Below, piece by piece: positions 10,193 to 20,591 of a stretch of 64,000 nucleotides of DNA. Source of the stretch: Erwinia rhapontici (GTDB lineage: Bacteria > Pseudomonadota > Gammaproteobacteria > Enterobacterales > Enterobacteriaceae); assembly GCF_012271765.1 (NCBI RefSeq), contig NZ_VRKO01000018.1, positions 62,001 to 126,000 of the forward strand. Direction: 5' to 3'. How positions within the stretch are numbered: the first letter of the stretch is position 1; each line of letters opens with the position of its first letter. The translations under genes and the position numbers were made by a program. The notes under the pieces were generated by a model. That model had not been told where the DNA came from, made no database searches, and saw only the letters and a program-made list of their open reading frames with translations.

Positions 10193-12457
10193 CTACCTGG
10201 AATCCCTGACTACGCCAAACCACTGATGATACCAACGGTTCATTATTTGTTCTCTTAACCCCATAAGTTGCCAGTTATCAACAAAAAAATGGGCGCTGAT
10301 CTGTCCCGAAAGGGCCGTATCATGCCATTCGACGTGATTTTTATCGTAACGCTGGATAATCTTCGCAGCTGGTAGCCGCCAGGCACTGTAACGCGCGGCT
10401 GATGCGACCGCCGCTGTGGCGCCCACCGCGCGTAAGAAAGGTGGAGAAGAGGACGTTCTGCTACCGTGATGTGGAACTTGCAACAGATCCGCCGACAGGT
10501 TGGCACGCTGTTCTGCGACCAGTTTTAGCTCTGCCGGGGCCTCAATGTCTCCTGTCAGTAGCACTCGCCATTTTCCGTCCGTGATGGCGACGACACAGGA
10601 TTGGTTGTTCCCCTCACCTTTTTCCGCCTCGGGTGGCCAGAGAACGCTGAACTGAAGTTCCTGCCAGCGCCAGCGAGTACCTTGGCGACAGGGTAAGTGC
10701 CCCCTACGCGCCAGAGCGCTGCGTACACGCGCCGCCGGGAATGCAGCCTGCACCGTTTCCAGCCCGCCAATATGGTCAAGATGGCCGTGACTAATAATAA
10801 CATCGGTGACGTTTAATCCCTGCCAGTTGAGCCAGGGCAGGATCTGACTACGGGCAACATCCCCTCCTGGCCAGCGGTTACCGGTATCGTATAGCGTTGC
10901 CTCGCCGTTACGAGAGACAACGACGGCTAACCCATGGCCAACATCTAACATATCAACACGCCAATGCGGATGGGATCCTACTTCGCGCCAGCTACACAGC
11001 AAAAGAGCCGCACTAAACAGGCTGACAGGTGAGGTACGCCACCAGCCGAAACGCAGACTCAAAAGTATCAGCCAGCATAACAGGCTGGCAGCGCCCAACG
11101 TTTGGTCCAAAGGAAACCAGCCGCGAGGTAAATGTTGAAGAGGAATAAAAACCAGAGCCAGAGAGTGGTCAACCCATTGCCACAGTAGCGGGCTGACCCA
11201 CGGCAACGGATTGCACACGATCGCCACAAGAATCAAAGGCACTGTCAGCATCGTGATTAACGGCACTGCCCACAAATTTGCTACCAACGCGCTCAAGCTA
11301 AACCCATGAAACAGCATCGCTTGTAGTGGCATTAATAACAGTAGCATTCCAATTTGAAGATGCAGCAAACGCAAGAGCAACCAGCGTTTACCACGGTTAA
11401 AACGGCGAGGTAGAGGAAAAAAGTGAAACCACAGTAACAGACCCGCTACCGCCAGCGCTGACAGCCAAAGACTGTCAGAAAGTACGCTTAATGGATCAAA
11501 AAACAGGATCAAAGCGATGCACAGGCACCATACCTGCCAACTATGGCAGTGGATAAAACGCAAACGAAGCGTACTCCAGACCAGTAAAGACAGCATTGCC
11601 CGCAGCGCGGGGGGATTGCCACCGGATAACCAACAATAGGCTAATGCAATCATCAGGCTGCAATACATAGGCAATCGGTAGCCAATACACCAGGCAGGCA
11701 ACAGGAACTGAACACCACGCGATAATAACCAGCCGAAACTCGCGGCAAGGGCAATATGCATACCTGAAATCGCCATCAGATGTGCCGTGCCAGTTTCACG
11801 CAATAGCAGATTTGTTTCCCTGTCGACTTCCGCTCTTTCGCCAAAGGCCAGTGCAGAAATCAATGCCTGCCACGTCAGATGCCCATAGTTCTTTTGCGTT
11901 GCATTAATCACCCTGGCACGCCAGCTGCACTGTGAATCAATAACCTCTGTCGACACCACTCTGCCAGTGAGTGGCGTATGATTAGCCAGCGCAAAACGCT
12001 GTCGGTCAAATCCTCCTTCATTGAGCTGAGCATGCACTGGACGCAGAACAAGTTCCATGTTCCAGTGCTGTCCGGCGCAAAAGGCTATCTCCTGCGGCGG
12101 AACTTTCAAGGTGGCATAAATCGGAGGGAACAGAATCCTGTCTTTGTAGCGCAGCAGCCGTACTTTAACCATCTTCCCATCGGGTAGTACGTTTTCTACG
12201 ACAATTTCTGCTTTCAACTGCCCGTGCGTCAGCTGTTCTATTTGATCCAACATGACCCGCCCAGCACAGACTGCCCAGAGGAACAAGACTAATATCAGGG
12301 CGACCAATTTTGCACAACGCCATCCGGACAGCGCCATGAGAACAGCTGCGGACAAAACGGGCAGGTCGTAGACAGCAGCAGGAAGCTTAGACAGGAAACT
12401 CAGCGGTAGCGTTGCAGCAATGACACTCCATGCCAGCCGGTTCACAGTTATCAACAT
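10193..12457 (-). CDS. ycaI: ComEC/Rec2-family membrane protein YcaI
   Basis: Large polytopic protein of the ComEC/Rec2 family, whose members form DNA-uptake channels in competent bacteria; the role in enterobacteria is unclear. The start at ATG 12457 (754 residues, the E. coli length) is supported by a strong ribosome-binding site AGGGAGGTGTC; the frame is open 14 codons further. Order: N-terminal helices, a DUF4131-like domain, the Competence domain (TAHLMAISGMHIALAASFGW near residue 230) and a C-terminal metallo-beta-lactamase-like domain (SHGHLDHIGG, PHHGSRTSSS). Confidence 0.93.
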   Translation of the reverse strand: MLITVNRLAWSVIAATLPLSFLSKLPAAVYDLPVLSAAVLMALSGWRCAKLVALILVLFLWAVCAGRVMLDQIEQLTHGQLKAEIVVENVLPDGKMVKVRLLRYKDRILFPPIYATLKVPPQEIAFCAGQHWNMELVLRPVHAQLNEGGFDRQRFALANHTPLTGRVVSTEVIDSQCSWRARVINATQKNYGHLTWQALISALAFGERAEVDRETNLLLRETGTAHLMAISGMHIALAASFGWLLSRGVQFLLPAWCIGYRLPMYCSLMIALAYCWLSGGNPPALRAMLSLLVWSTLRLRFIHCHSWQVWCLCIALILFFDPLSVLSDSLWLSALAVAGLLLWFHFFPLPRRFNRGKRWLLLRLLHLQIGMLLLLMPLQAMLFHGFSLSALVANLWAVPLITMLTVPLILVAIVCNPLPWVSPLLWQWVDHSLALVFIPLQHLPRGWFPLDQTLGAASLLCWLILLSLRFGWWRTSPVSLFSAALLLCSWREVGSHPHWRVDMLDVGHGLAVVVSRNGEATLYDTGNRWPGGDVARSQILPWLNWQGLNVTDVIISHGHLDHIGGLETVQAAFPAARVRSALARRGHLPCRQGTRWRWQELQFSVLWPPEAEKGEGNNQSCVVAITDGKWRVLLTGDIEAPAELKLVAEQRANLSADLLQVPHHGSRTSSSPPFLRAVGATAAVASAARYSAWRLPAAKIIQRYDKNHVEWHDTALSGQISAHFFVDNWQLMGLREQIMNRWYHQWFGVVRDSR

Positions 12458-12616
12458 GACACCTCCCTGTATCAATGATGACCAGTGTGCAGCAATCACT
12501 CCTGAAAGTCATATCACCCGGAAAGGATGTGGAAAACACCTCGCAAACAATTTTCGCTATTTGCAAATGTCATCAAGATTTTATGCATAAACCAATGGTT
12601 TTATTTTGGGCAAAAA

Positions 12617-12640
12617 AAAACGACACCGGAGTGTCGTTTT
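12617..12640 (-). terminator. Rho-independent terminator of ihfB
   Basis: The inverted repeat AAAACGACAC/GTGTCGTTTT with a 4-base loop is followed on the minus strand by a run of Ts. It lies about 28 bases past the ihfB stop and should end the rpsA-ihfB transcript. Confidence 0.85.
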
Positions 12641-12667
12641 ATCGATTCATCGCAATACCCTAAGGTA

Positions 12668-12955
12668 TTAACCGCCGTAAATATTAGCGCGATCACGCAA
12701 CTCTTTACCTGGCTTGAAGTGTGGAACGTATTTACCTTCCAACTCCACTTTGTCACCCGTTTTCGGGTTACGGCCAGTACGAGGTGCACGATAGTGTAAA
12801 GAGAAGCTGCCAAATCCCCGGATTTCAATGCGTTCGCCATCTGACAACGTTGTTGCCATATGCTCAAGCATCTCTTTTACCGCATCCTCAACGACTTTCG
12901 CCGGAATATGAGAGTGCTGGCCGGCAAGTCTTTCAATCAGTTCTGACTTGGTCAT
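12668..12955 (-). CDS. ihfB: Integration host factor subunit beta
   Basis: DNA-bending nucleoid protein that works as a heterodimer with IhfA. At 95 residues it is one longer than E. coli. The HU/IHF fold is clear: [13 protein letters not shown], the [16 protein letters not shown] hinge, and the DNA-arm consensus [27 protein letters not shown]. It sits 80 bases downstream of rpsA on the same strand, the usual enterobacterial arrangement, and ends at its own terminator. Confidence 0.98.
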   Translation of the reverse strand: MTKSELIERLAGQHSHIPAKVVEDAVKEMLEHMATTLSDGERIEIRGFGSFSLHYRAPRTGRNPKTGDKVELEGKYVPHFKPGKELRDRANIYGG

Positions 12956-13006
12956 ATAACCTCCGGTTAATCCTTGTTAGGAAAAGTTCTGACAGTAACG
13001 ACGGTA

Positions 13007-13028
13007 CAGGGCAGCTTGCGCTGCCCTG
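13007..13028 (-). terminator. Hairpin between rpsA and ihfB
   Basis: CAGGGCAGC and GCTGCCCTG form a perfect 9-bp stem with a TTGC loop right after the rpsA stop. There is no U-tract, so it is more likely a partial terminator or mRNA-stabilising structure than a full stop before ihfB. Confidence 0.45.
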
Positions 13029-13035
13029 AAAGCGA

Positions 13036-14709
13036 TTACTCGCCTTTAGCTGCTTTGAAAGCTTCAGCCATTGCGCTAGAGAAGTTGCTTTCTTCCTGTT
13101 TGGTGTTAACAGTATTGATTGCTTCTTTCTCATCAGCCTGGTCTTTTGCACGAACAGACAGGCTAACAACGCGGTTTTTACGGTCTACACCGGTGAACTT
13201 AGCTTCAACATCGTCGCCAACGTTCAGAACCAGAGTTGCGTCTTCTACGCGGTCCAGCGATGCTTCAGAAGCACGCAGGTAACCTTCAACGCCGTCTGCC
13301 AATTCAACTGTAGCACCTTTAGCGTCAACTGCAGTCACTTTACCGTTAACAATTGCACCTTTCTTGTTCAGAGAGATGTAGTTGTTGAACGGATCTTCTG
13401 CCAGCTGCTTAACGCCCAGGGAGATACGCTCGCGCTCTGCGTCAACCTGCAGAACAACAGCAGCGATTTCGTCGCCTTTCTTGTATTCACGAACTGCTTC
13501 TTCTCCGGTAGCGTTCCAGGAGATGTCAGACAGGTGAACCAGGCCGTCGATGCCGCCGTCCAGGCCGATGAAGATACCAAAGTCAGTGATTGACTTAATT
13601 TTACCTTCAACACGGTCGCCCTTGTTGTGGGTTTCTGCAAACTGCTGCCATGGGTTAGATTTGCACTGCTTCAGACCCAGGGAGATACGACGACGTTCTT
13701 CGTCGATGTCCAGAACCATAACTTCAACAACATCACCAACGTTAACAACTTTAGATGGGTGAATGTTTTTGTTGGTCCAGTCCATTTCAGAAACGTGTAC
13801 CAAGCCTTCAACGCCTTCTTCGATTTCAACGAAGCAGCCGTAGTCGGTCAGGTTAGTTACACGACCAGTCAGCTTAGTGCCTTCTGGGTAACGTTTCGCG
13901 ATAGCAACCCATGGATCTTCGCCCAGCTGCTTCAGACCCAGAGAAACACGGGTACGCTCGCGGTCGAATTTCAGAACTTTAACGGTAATTTCATCGCCAA
14001 CATTCACGATTTCGCTTGGATGCTTAACGCGTTTCCATGCCATATCAGTGATGTGCAGCAGGCCATCAACGCCGCCCAGATCAACGAATGCACCGTAGTC
14101 AGTAAGGTTCTTAACGATACCTTTAACTTCCATGCCTTCCTGCAGGTTTTCCAGCAGCTGATCGCGCTCTGCGCTGTTTTCGGATTCGATAACCGCACGA
14201 CGTGAAACGACAACGTTGTTACGTTTCTGATCCAGCTTGATGACTTTGAACTCAAGCTCTTTGCCTTCCAGGTGCAGTGTATCGCGCACTGGACGAACGT
14301 CTACCAGTGAACCTGGCAGGAACGCACGAATGCCATTCAGCTCAACTGTGAAGCCACCTTTAACTTTGCCGTTGATAACACCGGTAACAGTTTCAGCATC
14401 TTCGTAAGCTTTTTCCAGTGTAATCCATGCTTCGTGACGTTTAGCTTTCTCACGAGACAGCAGAGTTTCACCGAAGCCGTCTTCCACTGCATCCAGCGCA
14501 ACGTCAACTTCGTCGCCTACCTGGATTTCCAGTTCGCCGGCTGCGTTCTTGAACTGCTCTGCAGGGATCGCAGATTCAGATTTCAGACCCGCATCAACCA
14601 GGACTACGTCTTTGTCGATAGAGACAACAACGCCACGAACGATGGAACCCGGACGGGTTTCGATTGTTTTTAGGGATTCTTCAAATAGTTCAGCAAAAGA
14701 TTCAGTCAT
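13036..14709 (-). CDS. rpsA: 30S ribosomal protein S1
   Basis: Binds mRNA on the 30S subunit and is essential for most initiation in Gram-negative bacteria. The 557-residue length is the family norm. The repeated S1/OB domains are visible through the repeated [18 protein letters not shown] motifs. Codon choice is strongly biased, as expected of a highly expressed gene. In E. coli S1 represses its own translation; the 153-base leader between cmk and rpsA is where such control would act. Confidence 0.99.
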   Translation of the reverse strand: MTESFAELFEESLKTIETRPGSIVRGVVVSIDKDVVLVDAGLKSESAIPAEQFKNAAGELEIQVGDEVDVALDAVEDGFGETLLSREKAKRHEAWITLEKAYEDAETVTGVINGKVKGGFTVELNGIRAFLPGSLVDVRPVRDTLHLEGKELEFKVIKLDQKRNNVVVSRRAVIESENSAERDQLLENLQEGMEVKGIVKNLTDYGAFVDLGGVDGLLHITDMAWKRVKHPSEIVNVGDEITVKVLKFDRERTRVSLGLKQLGEDPWVAIAKRYPEGTKLTGRVTNLTDYGCFVEIEEGVEGLVHVSEMDWTNKNIHPSKVVNVGDVVEVMVLDIDEERRRISLGLKQCKSNPWQQFAETHNKGDRVEGKIKSITDFGIFIGLDGGIDGLVHLSDISWNATGEEAVREYKKGDEIAAVVLQVDAERERISLGVKQLAEDPFNNYISLNKKGAIVNGKVTAVDAKGATVELADGVEGYLRASEASLDRVEDATLVLNVGDDVEAKFTGVDRKNRVVSLSVRAKDQADEKEAINTVNTKQEESNFSSAMAEAFKAAKGE

Positions 14710-14862
14710 ATTGATAATCTTCAGGATTCTTCAATTTAACGTCCACCTGACATCCTGCCGGGTGGGGTTGTTTCACATGCTCCATGACATCCATATCACA
14801 GAGTTAGATAAATCATTCTGCAAGCCGAAGCTCATGCAGAGGTCATTAAGCGTAGTTGATAT

Positions 14863-15546
14863 TTACGCCAGCGCGAGCTTCTCACGCGCATACTTTAATG
14901 CAATGTCGATAACCTGCTCGATCGACATCGTTGTCGAATCAAGCACTAACGCATCATCAGCCGGCACCAGTGGTGCAATGGCTCGATTACGATCTCGCTC
15001 ATCACGCTCTTTTATCTCAGATAAAAGGCGCTCAAAGTTAACACTAAAGCCCTTTTCCTGCAACTGTAGCATACGACGGTTAGCACGTTCTTCAGAGCTG
15101 GCATCAAGGAAAATTTTCACTGGTGCATCAGGGAAAACCACCGTGCCCATATCGCGACCATCGGCAATCAATCCCGGAAAATCCCGGAAACCACGCTGAC
15201 GACGCAGCAATGCTTCACGCACACGAGGGAATGCGGCCACTTTGGAGGCGGTGTTACTGACATCCTGAGTTCGGATTTCACCGGTAACATCTTCACCTTC
15301 CAGAATCACTTCCATTTCGCCGTTGTTAGAAACAAAACGCACATCAAGATGGGCGGCGATAGGAACCAAAGCTTCTTCAGAAGCCATATCCACCTGATGA
15401 TGCAGCGCAGCCAGGGCCAGAACGCGATAAATTGCACCGGAGTCCAACAGGTGCCACTGCAACGCCTCGGCCATCGCTTTACACAATGTACCTTTCCCTG
15501 CACCACTTGGGCCATCAATGGTGATCACTGGGGCTATTGCCATCAT
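14863..15546 (-). CDS. cmk: Cytidylate kinase
   Basis: Phosphorylates CMP and dCMP to the diphosphates in pyrimidine salvage and synthesis. The 227 residues equal E. coli. The P-loop GPSGAGKGT lies at residues 12-20, followed by [16 protein letters not shown] and the [13 protein letters not shown] motif. Two ATGs are adjacent at the start; the first sits 6 bases from an AGGAG site and is chosen. Upstream of rpsA as in E. coli, but the metallopeptidase gene ycaL that separates aroA and cmk in E. coli is missing. Confidence 0.97.
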   Translation of the reverse strand: MMAIAPVITIDGPSGAGKGTLCKAMAEALQWHLLDSGAIYRVLALAALHHQVDMASEEALVPIAAHLDVRFVSNNGEMEVILEGEDVTGEIRTQDVSNTASKVAAFPRVREALLRRQRGFRDFPGLIADGRDMGTVVFPDAPVKIFLDASSEERANRRMLQLQEKGFSVNFERLLSEIKERDERDRNRAIAPLVPADDALVLDSTTMSIEQVIDIALKYAREKLALA

Positions 15547-15694
15547 GTCGTTCTCCTGTCGGTGGAATGCCTGGGCAACGGGTGCCCAGACAAATATCGA
15601 CGCGCATTATACCCCTCATGCATGAAGCTGCAACTGCGTTGGTTGCGCACCGTATTCTGTCATAGGCGGCACGCATTCCTGACGAAGATGCCCG

Positions 15695-16981
15695 TTACGC
15701 CAGTTGACTGATACGGGCGAGCTGTTCGAAGTAGTCGGGAAACGTTTTCGCCGTGCATTTTGGATCAAGAATGGTCACTGGCGTTGAGGAAAGAGCAACC
15801 AGGGAGAAACACATCGCCATACGATGATCGTTATAGGTTCCAATTTCAGCAAATTTAACCTGCGCGGGTGGTGTAATGCGAATGAAGTCATGGCCTTCTT
15901 CAACTTCAGCACCCACTTTACGCAGTTCAATGGCCATCGCCGCCAGACGGTCGGTCTCTTTCACACGCCAGTTATAGATATTGCGCATAACCGTTGTACC
16001 TTTCGCAAACAGGGCAGCTGTTGCAATGGTCATCGCAGCATCAGGGATATGATTCATATCCAGATCGATAGCATTAAGATCCCCACGCGTACAGGCAATA
16101 AAATCATCGCCCCACTCCACGCTGGCGCCCATTTTTTCCAGTACGTCGGCAAAACGAATATCGCCCTGCATACTGTTACGGCCAATACCGGTAACTTTCA
16201 CCGTTCCACCTTTGATTGCTGCCGCGGCAAGGAAATAAGACGCAGAGGATGCATCACCTTCAACCAGGTAGTCGCCGGGTGCCTGATACTGCTGCTGGCC
16301 ACGAATGTGGAACGCGCGGTAATCTTCATTCTCAACGTTAACGCCAAAAGTCGCCATCAGGTTGAGCGTGATATCGATATAGGGTTTTGATACCAAATCG
16401 CCTTTAATCACAATGCGAGTATCGTTTTCGGCTAACGGTGCGGCCATCAGCAACGCCGTCAGAAACTGACTGGAAACGCTACCATCGACGGCGACTTCGC
16501 CACCGCGGAACCCGCCTTTCAGGCGCAGCGGCGGGTAATCTTCCTGCTCAAGGTATTCGACATCGGCCCCCCCTTGACGTAAAGCATCAACCAGGTGGCC
16601 AATCGGACGTTCTTTCATGCGAGGCTCACCGGTCAGAACGATGTCGTTGCTGCCCAGGCACAGTGCCGCCGCCAGAGGGCGCATTGCCGTTCCGGCATTG
16701 CCAAGAAACAGTTCCAGCGCGCCTTCTGCCTGAAGTGCACCGCCCTGACCTTCGACTTCACACACCGTGCGATCGGCAGACAGTGTGAAATGAACACCCA
16801 ACGCCTGTAGTGCATTCAGCATATGGCGAACATCGTCGCTATCAAGCAGATTCGTCAGGCGGGTGGTGCCTTTTGCCAGTGCGGCAAGCAGCAGCGCGCG
16901 GTTAGACACACTCTTAGAGCCGGGAAGGTTAACGGTGCCATCGACCAGGGCGATAGGTTGTAACGTCAGGGAATCCTGCAT
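15695..16981 (-). CDS. aroA: 5-enolpyruvylshikimate-3-phosphate synthase
   Basis: Sixth step of the shikimate pathway to chorismate (EPSP synthase, the glyphosate target). The start at ATG 16981 gives [20 protein letters not shown] and 428 residues; the TTG six codons upstream lies in the GGAG ribosome-binding site. Signatures: [17 protein letters not shown] near residue 90 and the RVKETDRL and DHRMAM motifs. The sequence [10 protein letters not shown] is the glyphosate-sensitive class I form. It lies downstream of serC with a hairpin between them, as in the E. coli serC-aroA operon. Confidence 0.98.
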   Translation of the reverse strand: MQDSLTLQPIALVDGTVNLPGSKSVSNRALLLAALAKGTTRLTNLLDSDDVRHMLNALQALGVHFTLSADRTVCEVEGQGGALQAEGALELFLGNAGTAMRPLAAALCLGSNDIVLTGEPRMKERPIGHLVDALRQGGADVEYLEQEDYPPLRLKGGFRGGEVAVDGSVSSQFLTALLMAAPLAENDTRIVIKGDLVSKPYIDITLNLMATFGVNVENEDYRAFHIRGQQQYQAPGDYLVEGDASSASYFLAAAAIKGGTVKVTGIGRNSMQGDIRFADVLEKMGASVEWGDDFIACTRGDLNAIDLDMNHIPDAAMTIATAALFAKGTTVMRNIYNWRVKETDRLAAMAIELRKVGAEVEEGHDFIRITPPAQVKFAEIGTYNDHRMAMCFSLVALSSTPVTILDPKCTAKTFPDYFEQLARISQLA

Positions 16982-17011
16982 GTGAAACGTATTCTCCAAA
17001 ATAATTACAAT

Positions 17012-17037
17012 GAAACCCCGCTGGGCTGCGGGGTTTC
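17012..17037 (-). terminator. Intercistronic hairpin between serC and aroA
   Basis: GAAACCCCG and CGGGGTTTC pair over an 8-base loop and are followed on the minus strand by a broken T-rich stretch. In E. coli a partial terminator between serC and aroA sets their expression ratio; this hairpin probably does the same. Confidence 0.6.
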
Positions 17038-17070
17038 AGATTCAAAACTTACTGCCAATGCAGGCGTACC

Positions 17071-18156
17071 TTAGCCGTGGCGACGTTCGAAGTCGACCAT
17101 AAAATCGGTGAGCGTTTTCACGCCCTGCAACGGCATCGCATTGTAGATCGAAGCACGCATGCCGCCGACCACACGGTGGCCTTTCAGAGCATGCAGACCT
17201 GCTGCAAATGACTCTTCAAGGAACAGTTTGTCCAGTGTGGCATCAGCCAGTTGGAAGGGTACGTTCATACGTGAACGGTTAGCGGCTACCACATCGTTGC
17301 GATAGAAACTGCTGTTATCGATGGTGCCATACAGCAGATCGGCTTTTGCCTGGTTACGTTTATCCAGTTCCGCCACGCCGCCCTGCTCTTTCAGCCACTT
17401 AAACACCAAGCCGGACAGATACCAGGCAAAGGTCGGTGGCGTGTTGAACATAGATTCGTTATCCGCCAGGACCTTATAATCCAGGATGGAAGGCAATTCT
17501 TTACGCGCCTGACCCAACAGATCTTCACGCACAACGACCAGTGTTAACCCGGCAGGACCAATATTTTTCTGTGCGCCGGCATACAACACGCCGTAACGAC
17601 TAACATCGATCGGGGACGACAGAATCGTGGAAGAAAGATCGGCCACTACCACTTTATCACCAAAGTCCGGGGTTTCCGGGATCGCGATACCGTCGATCGT
17701 TTCGTTCGGGCAGTAATGAACGTAGGCAGCATCATCAGACAGTGCCCACTCGCTCATTGGTTTGATACCGCGCAGGCCATCAATCGTCGTTTTGGCATCG
17801 ATCACATTTGGCGTGCAGTATTTCTGAGCCTCTTTTACTGCGCTGGCTGCCCAATAACCGCCATCAACATAGTCCGCCGTAGCATGCTGCCCCAACAGAT
17901 TCATCGGGATGGCAGCAAACTGAGCGCGTGCACCGCCATGGCAGAATAAAACTTTATAGTTGGAGGGGATTTTCAGCAGATCACGAAAATCTTTTTCAGC
18001 CTCTTCCGCGACCTGAATAAATTCCTTACTACGGTGGCTGATCTCCATTACGGAGGTTCCTAAACCCTGCCAGTTGCAGAGTTCCTGTTCAGCGCGACGA
18101 AGTACTTCTACCGGCAACATAGCCGGGCCTGAGCTAAAATTGAAAACCTGACTCAT
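17071..18156 (-). CDS. serC: Phosphoserine/phosphohydroxythreonine aminotransferase
   Basis: PLP enzyme of serine synthesis, also used in pyridoxal phosphate synthesis. The 361 residues are near the family norm. The PLP lysine is K197 in [13 protein letters not shown], and [21 protein letters not shown] and [11 protein letters not shown] are conserved SerC segments. First gene of the serC-aroA pair; divergent from ycaO. Confidence 0.98.
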   Translation of the reverse strand: MSQVFNFSSGPAMLPVEVLRRAEQELCNWQGLGTSVMEISHRSKEFIQVAEEAEKDFRDLLKIPSNYKVLFCHGGARAQFAAIPMNLLGQHATADYVDGGYWAASAVKEAQKYCTPNVIDAKTTIDGLRGIKPMSEWALSDDAAYVHYCPNETIDGIAIPETPDFGDKVVVADLSSTILSSPIDVSRYGVLYAGAQKNIGPAGLTLVVVREDLLGQARKELPSILDYKVLADNESMFNTPPTFAWYLSGLVFKWLKEQGGVAELDKRNQAKADLLYGTIDNSSFYRNDVVAANRSRMNVPFQLADATLDKLFLEESFAAGLHALKGHRVVGGMRASIYNAMPLQGVKTLTDFMVDFERRHG

Positions 18157-18465
18157 TTCCCCTCACCACTTTCAGATCAATCGGTTTTGATTCCTCTATC
18201 GGTTTTATCATTGCCACCCCGTTGCTGCAATGATTTATCAGGTCGACCGACCAGTTCACCGGCCTGTGCCGCAACAGCTTGTAGGGGAAATGCAACAGCA
18301 GACGATATTTTGTGAGGTGTTTTCCTGTTTGAAAAACAGACCCGTTATCTTTTCATCCTAAAATGGCATTCTTGCGTTCATGAAATTAATGATGTCGGAT
18401 AGCGATTCCGCCGGAAACCCCGTATCATTGCGCGCTTTCCGCACAATCAATAACGAGTGGGCAAA
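18157..18465. other. Intergenic region between divergent serC and ycaO
   Basis: 309 bases without a convincing gene. It must carry the serC promoter (minus) and the ycaO promoter (plus). A TGTGA half-site (within TTTTGTGAGGTG near 18310) is seen without a good second half, so I do not call a CRP site. No further strong structure is visible. Confidence 0.6.
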
Positions 18466-20223
18466 ATGACTCAAACTTATATCCCAGGCAAAGACGCCGC
18501 GTTGGAAGTTTCCATCGCACGCTTTCAGCAAAAACTGCAGGATCTTGGCTTCAACATCGAAGAAGCATCCTGGCTGAACCCGGTCCCGAATGTCTGGTCA
18601 GTTCATATCCGCGATCGCGACTGCCCGCTATGTTTTACCAATGGTAAAGGCGCGAGCAAAAAAGCGGCTCTGGCCTCTGCGCTGGGCGAATACTTTGAAC
18701 GCCTGTCCACCAACTATTTCTTCGCTGACTTCTGGTTAGGCGAGAAGATCGCTAACGGCGACTTCGTTCACTACCCTAACGAGAAGTGGTTCCCACTGCC
18801 GGAAGATGACCAATTGCCAGAAGGCATTCTGGATCCACGACTGCGTAAATTCTACGACCCGGAAAACGAAGTGAGCGCCAGCGAACTGGTTGACTTGCAG
18901 TCGGGCAATGCCGCACGCGGCATCTGTGGCCTGCCGTTTACCCGTCAGTCGGATCAGCAAACCGTTTACATCCCGATGAACATTATCGGCAACCTGTATG
19001 TATCAAACGGTATGTCTGCCGGTAATACCGCCAACGAAGCCCGCGTTCAGGGGCTGTCAGAGGTATTCGAGCGCTATATTAAAAACCGTATTATCGCGGA
19101 ATCAATCAGCCTGCCAGCCATTCCGCAAGACGTGTTAAATCGTTATCCAGGCGTTGTCGAAGCCATCGCCTCGCTGGAAGCAGAAGGTTTCCCAATCTTC
19201 TCTTACGACGCCTCACTGGGCGGTAAATATCCTGTTATCTGTGTGGTGCTGTTTAACCCTGCTAATGGCACGTGCTTCGCCTCCTTTGGTGCTCACCCTG
19301 ACTTTGGCGTAGCGCTTGAGCGTACCGTCACCGAACTGCTTCAAGGTCGTGGCCTCAAAGATTTGGATGTGTTCACACCGCCGACCTTCGACGATGAAGA
19401 AGTGGCGGAACACGCCAACCTGGAAACACACTTTATCGATTCCAGCGGTCTGATCTCGTGGGATATGTTTAAGGATGACGCCGATTATCCGTTTGTTGAC
19501 TGGAGCTTTAAAGGCAGCACTGAAGAAGAGTTCTCGACACTGATGGACATATTCAAGTCAGAAGATCAGGAAGTTTACATCGCGGACTATGAGCATCTGG
19601 ATGTGTACGCTTGCCGCATCATCGTGCCGGGCATGTCTGATATCTACCCGGCAGAAGACCTGCTGCTGGCGAACAACAGCATGGGTGCTTACCTGCGCGA
19701 TACACTACTCAGCCTGCCGGAAAGCAGCTGGGAAAAAGAAGACTATCTGTCTCTGCTGGAGCAGCTGGATGAAGACGGCCATGACGACTTCACCCGTGTA
19801 CGCGAACTGCTGGGCCTTGCAACGGGTAAAGATAACGGCTGGTACACACTGCGTATTGGTGAACTTAAGGCGATGTTAGCACTGGCAGCAGGCGATCTGG
19901 AACAGGCATTGATTTGGACGGAATGGACCATGGAGTTCAATCAGTCGATCTTCAGCGCCGAACGCGCCAACTACTATCGCTGCCTGCAAACACTGCTGTT
20001 ATTGAGCCAGGAAGAAGGTCGCGACCCTTTGCAGTATCATACGGCATTCGTCCGTATGTATGGGCAGGAAGCCGTAGACACAGCTTCAGCAGCTATCAGT
20101 GGTGAAGCGCCATTTTATGGTTTGCAGGCGGTTGATAACGATCTGAAAGCGTTCCCGGCACACCAATCTCTGCTGGCGGCTTATGAAAAACTTCAGGCGG
20201 CCAAACGTCTTTACTGGAAATAA
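18466..20223 (+). CDS. ycaO: YcaO, ribosomal protein S12 beta-methylthiolation accessory factor
   Basis: ATP-using YcaO-fold protein; in E. coli it is linked to RimO-dependent methylthiolation of S12. ATG 18466 is chosen; the GTG three codons upstream is not family-like. At 585 residues it matches E. coli closely. The YcaO domain covers about residues 45-380 (NGKGASKKAALASALGEYFE, GMSAGNTANEARVQGLSEVFER); a TPR-like C-terminal part follows. It precedes focA, as in E. coli with ycaP absent. Confidence 0.95.
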   Translation: MTQTYIPGKDAALEVSIARFQQKLQDLGFNIEEASWLNPVPNVWSVHIRDRDCPLCFTNGKGASKKAALASALGEYFERLSTNYFFADFWLGEKIANGDFVHYPNEKWFPLPEDDQLPEGILDPRLRKFYDPENEVSASELVDLQSGNAARGICGLPFTRQSDQQTVYIPMNIIGNLYVSNGMSAGNTANEARVQGLSEVFERYIKNRIIAESISLPAIPQDVLNRYPGVVEAIASLEAEGFPIFSYDASLGGKYPVICVVLFNPANGTCFASFGAHPDFGVALERTVTELLQGRGLKDLDVFTPPTFDDEEVAEHANLETHFIDSSGLISWDMFKDDADYPFVDWSFKGSTEEEFSTLMDIFKSEDQEVYIADYEHLDVYACRIIVPGMSDIYPAEDLLLANNSMGAYLRDTLLSLPESSWEKEDYLSLLEQLDEDGHDDFTRVRELLGLATGKDNGWYTLRIGELKAMLALAAGDLEQALIWTEWTMEFNQSIFSAERANYYRCLQTLLLLSQEEGRDPLQYHTAFVRMYGQEAVDTASAAISGEAPFYGLQAVDNDLKAFPAHQSLLAAYEKLQAAKRLYWK

Positions 20224-20309
20224 TTGACTATAAAAATAGCACCCGGTTAAAGGGGGTTATAAACAGACAAGATTATTTCACCGCAGCCGATCTCTATCTG
20301 CAGGTTAAT

Positions 20310-20340
20310 AAAAGGTAACAGCGCAGGCTGTTACCTTTTT
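20310..20340 (+). terminator. Terminator of ycaO
   Basis: AAAAGGTAACAGC and GCTGTTACCTTTT form a perfect 13-bp stem with a GCAG loop, flanked by A and T runs, so it can work in both directions. Confidence 0.82.
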
Positions 20341-20516
20341 AATTGTTACAACCTGGCTATATTTACTCTCGTTTATTCACCCACTCTTTCGCGAAACACA
20401 TCTGAGATTCAAATATTTTTTTAATAATTAAAAAAGTTTTATTTAAATAAAACAACAACTTAAACAATAAACCCATGATAAAAATAGGGTCTTATCCGCG
20501 AATTAGCCGGGCCTAT

Positions 20517-20530
20517 ATGATCCACATCAA
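20517..20530 (+). promoter_or_regulatory. FNR box of focA-pflB promoter
   Basis: ATGAT-CCAC-ATCAA differs from the FNR consensus TTGAT-N4-ATCAA by one base. A TAGACT -10 element lies at 20553-20558, so the box centre falls 41.5 bases before the expected start site near 20565, the class II activator spacing. This fits anaerobic induction of the operon, as known in E. coli. Confidence 0.75.
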
Positions 20531-20591
20531 ATTCTTTCCTATACTCCTTTGTTAGACTTTCCTCGCTGATTACTTTTGGGAGGACGTTAGT

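Larger units (their letters stand above)
20224..20591 (+). other. Regulatory region upstream of focA
   Basis: 368 bases with no gene. It holds the ycaO terminator, an AT-rich stretch around 20400-20480, and the FNR-type promoter just before focA. In E. coli the focA-pfl operon has several promoters reaching into this region; apart from the FNR site I cannot assign them by eye. Confidence 0.6.

Noticed and set aside
13627-14205. 192-codon open frame antisense to rpsA
   Set aside because: Shadow of the strongly biased rpsA codons; no homology recognised and no ribosome-binding site.
18305-18330. CRP site upstream of serC
   Set aside because: Only one half-site (TGTGA) is good; the second half does not match TCACA.
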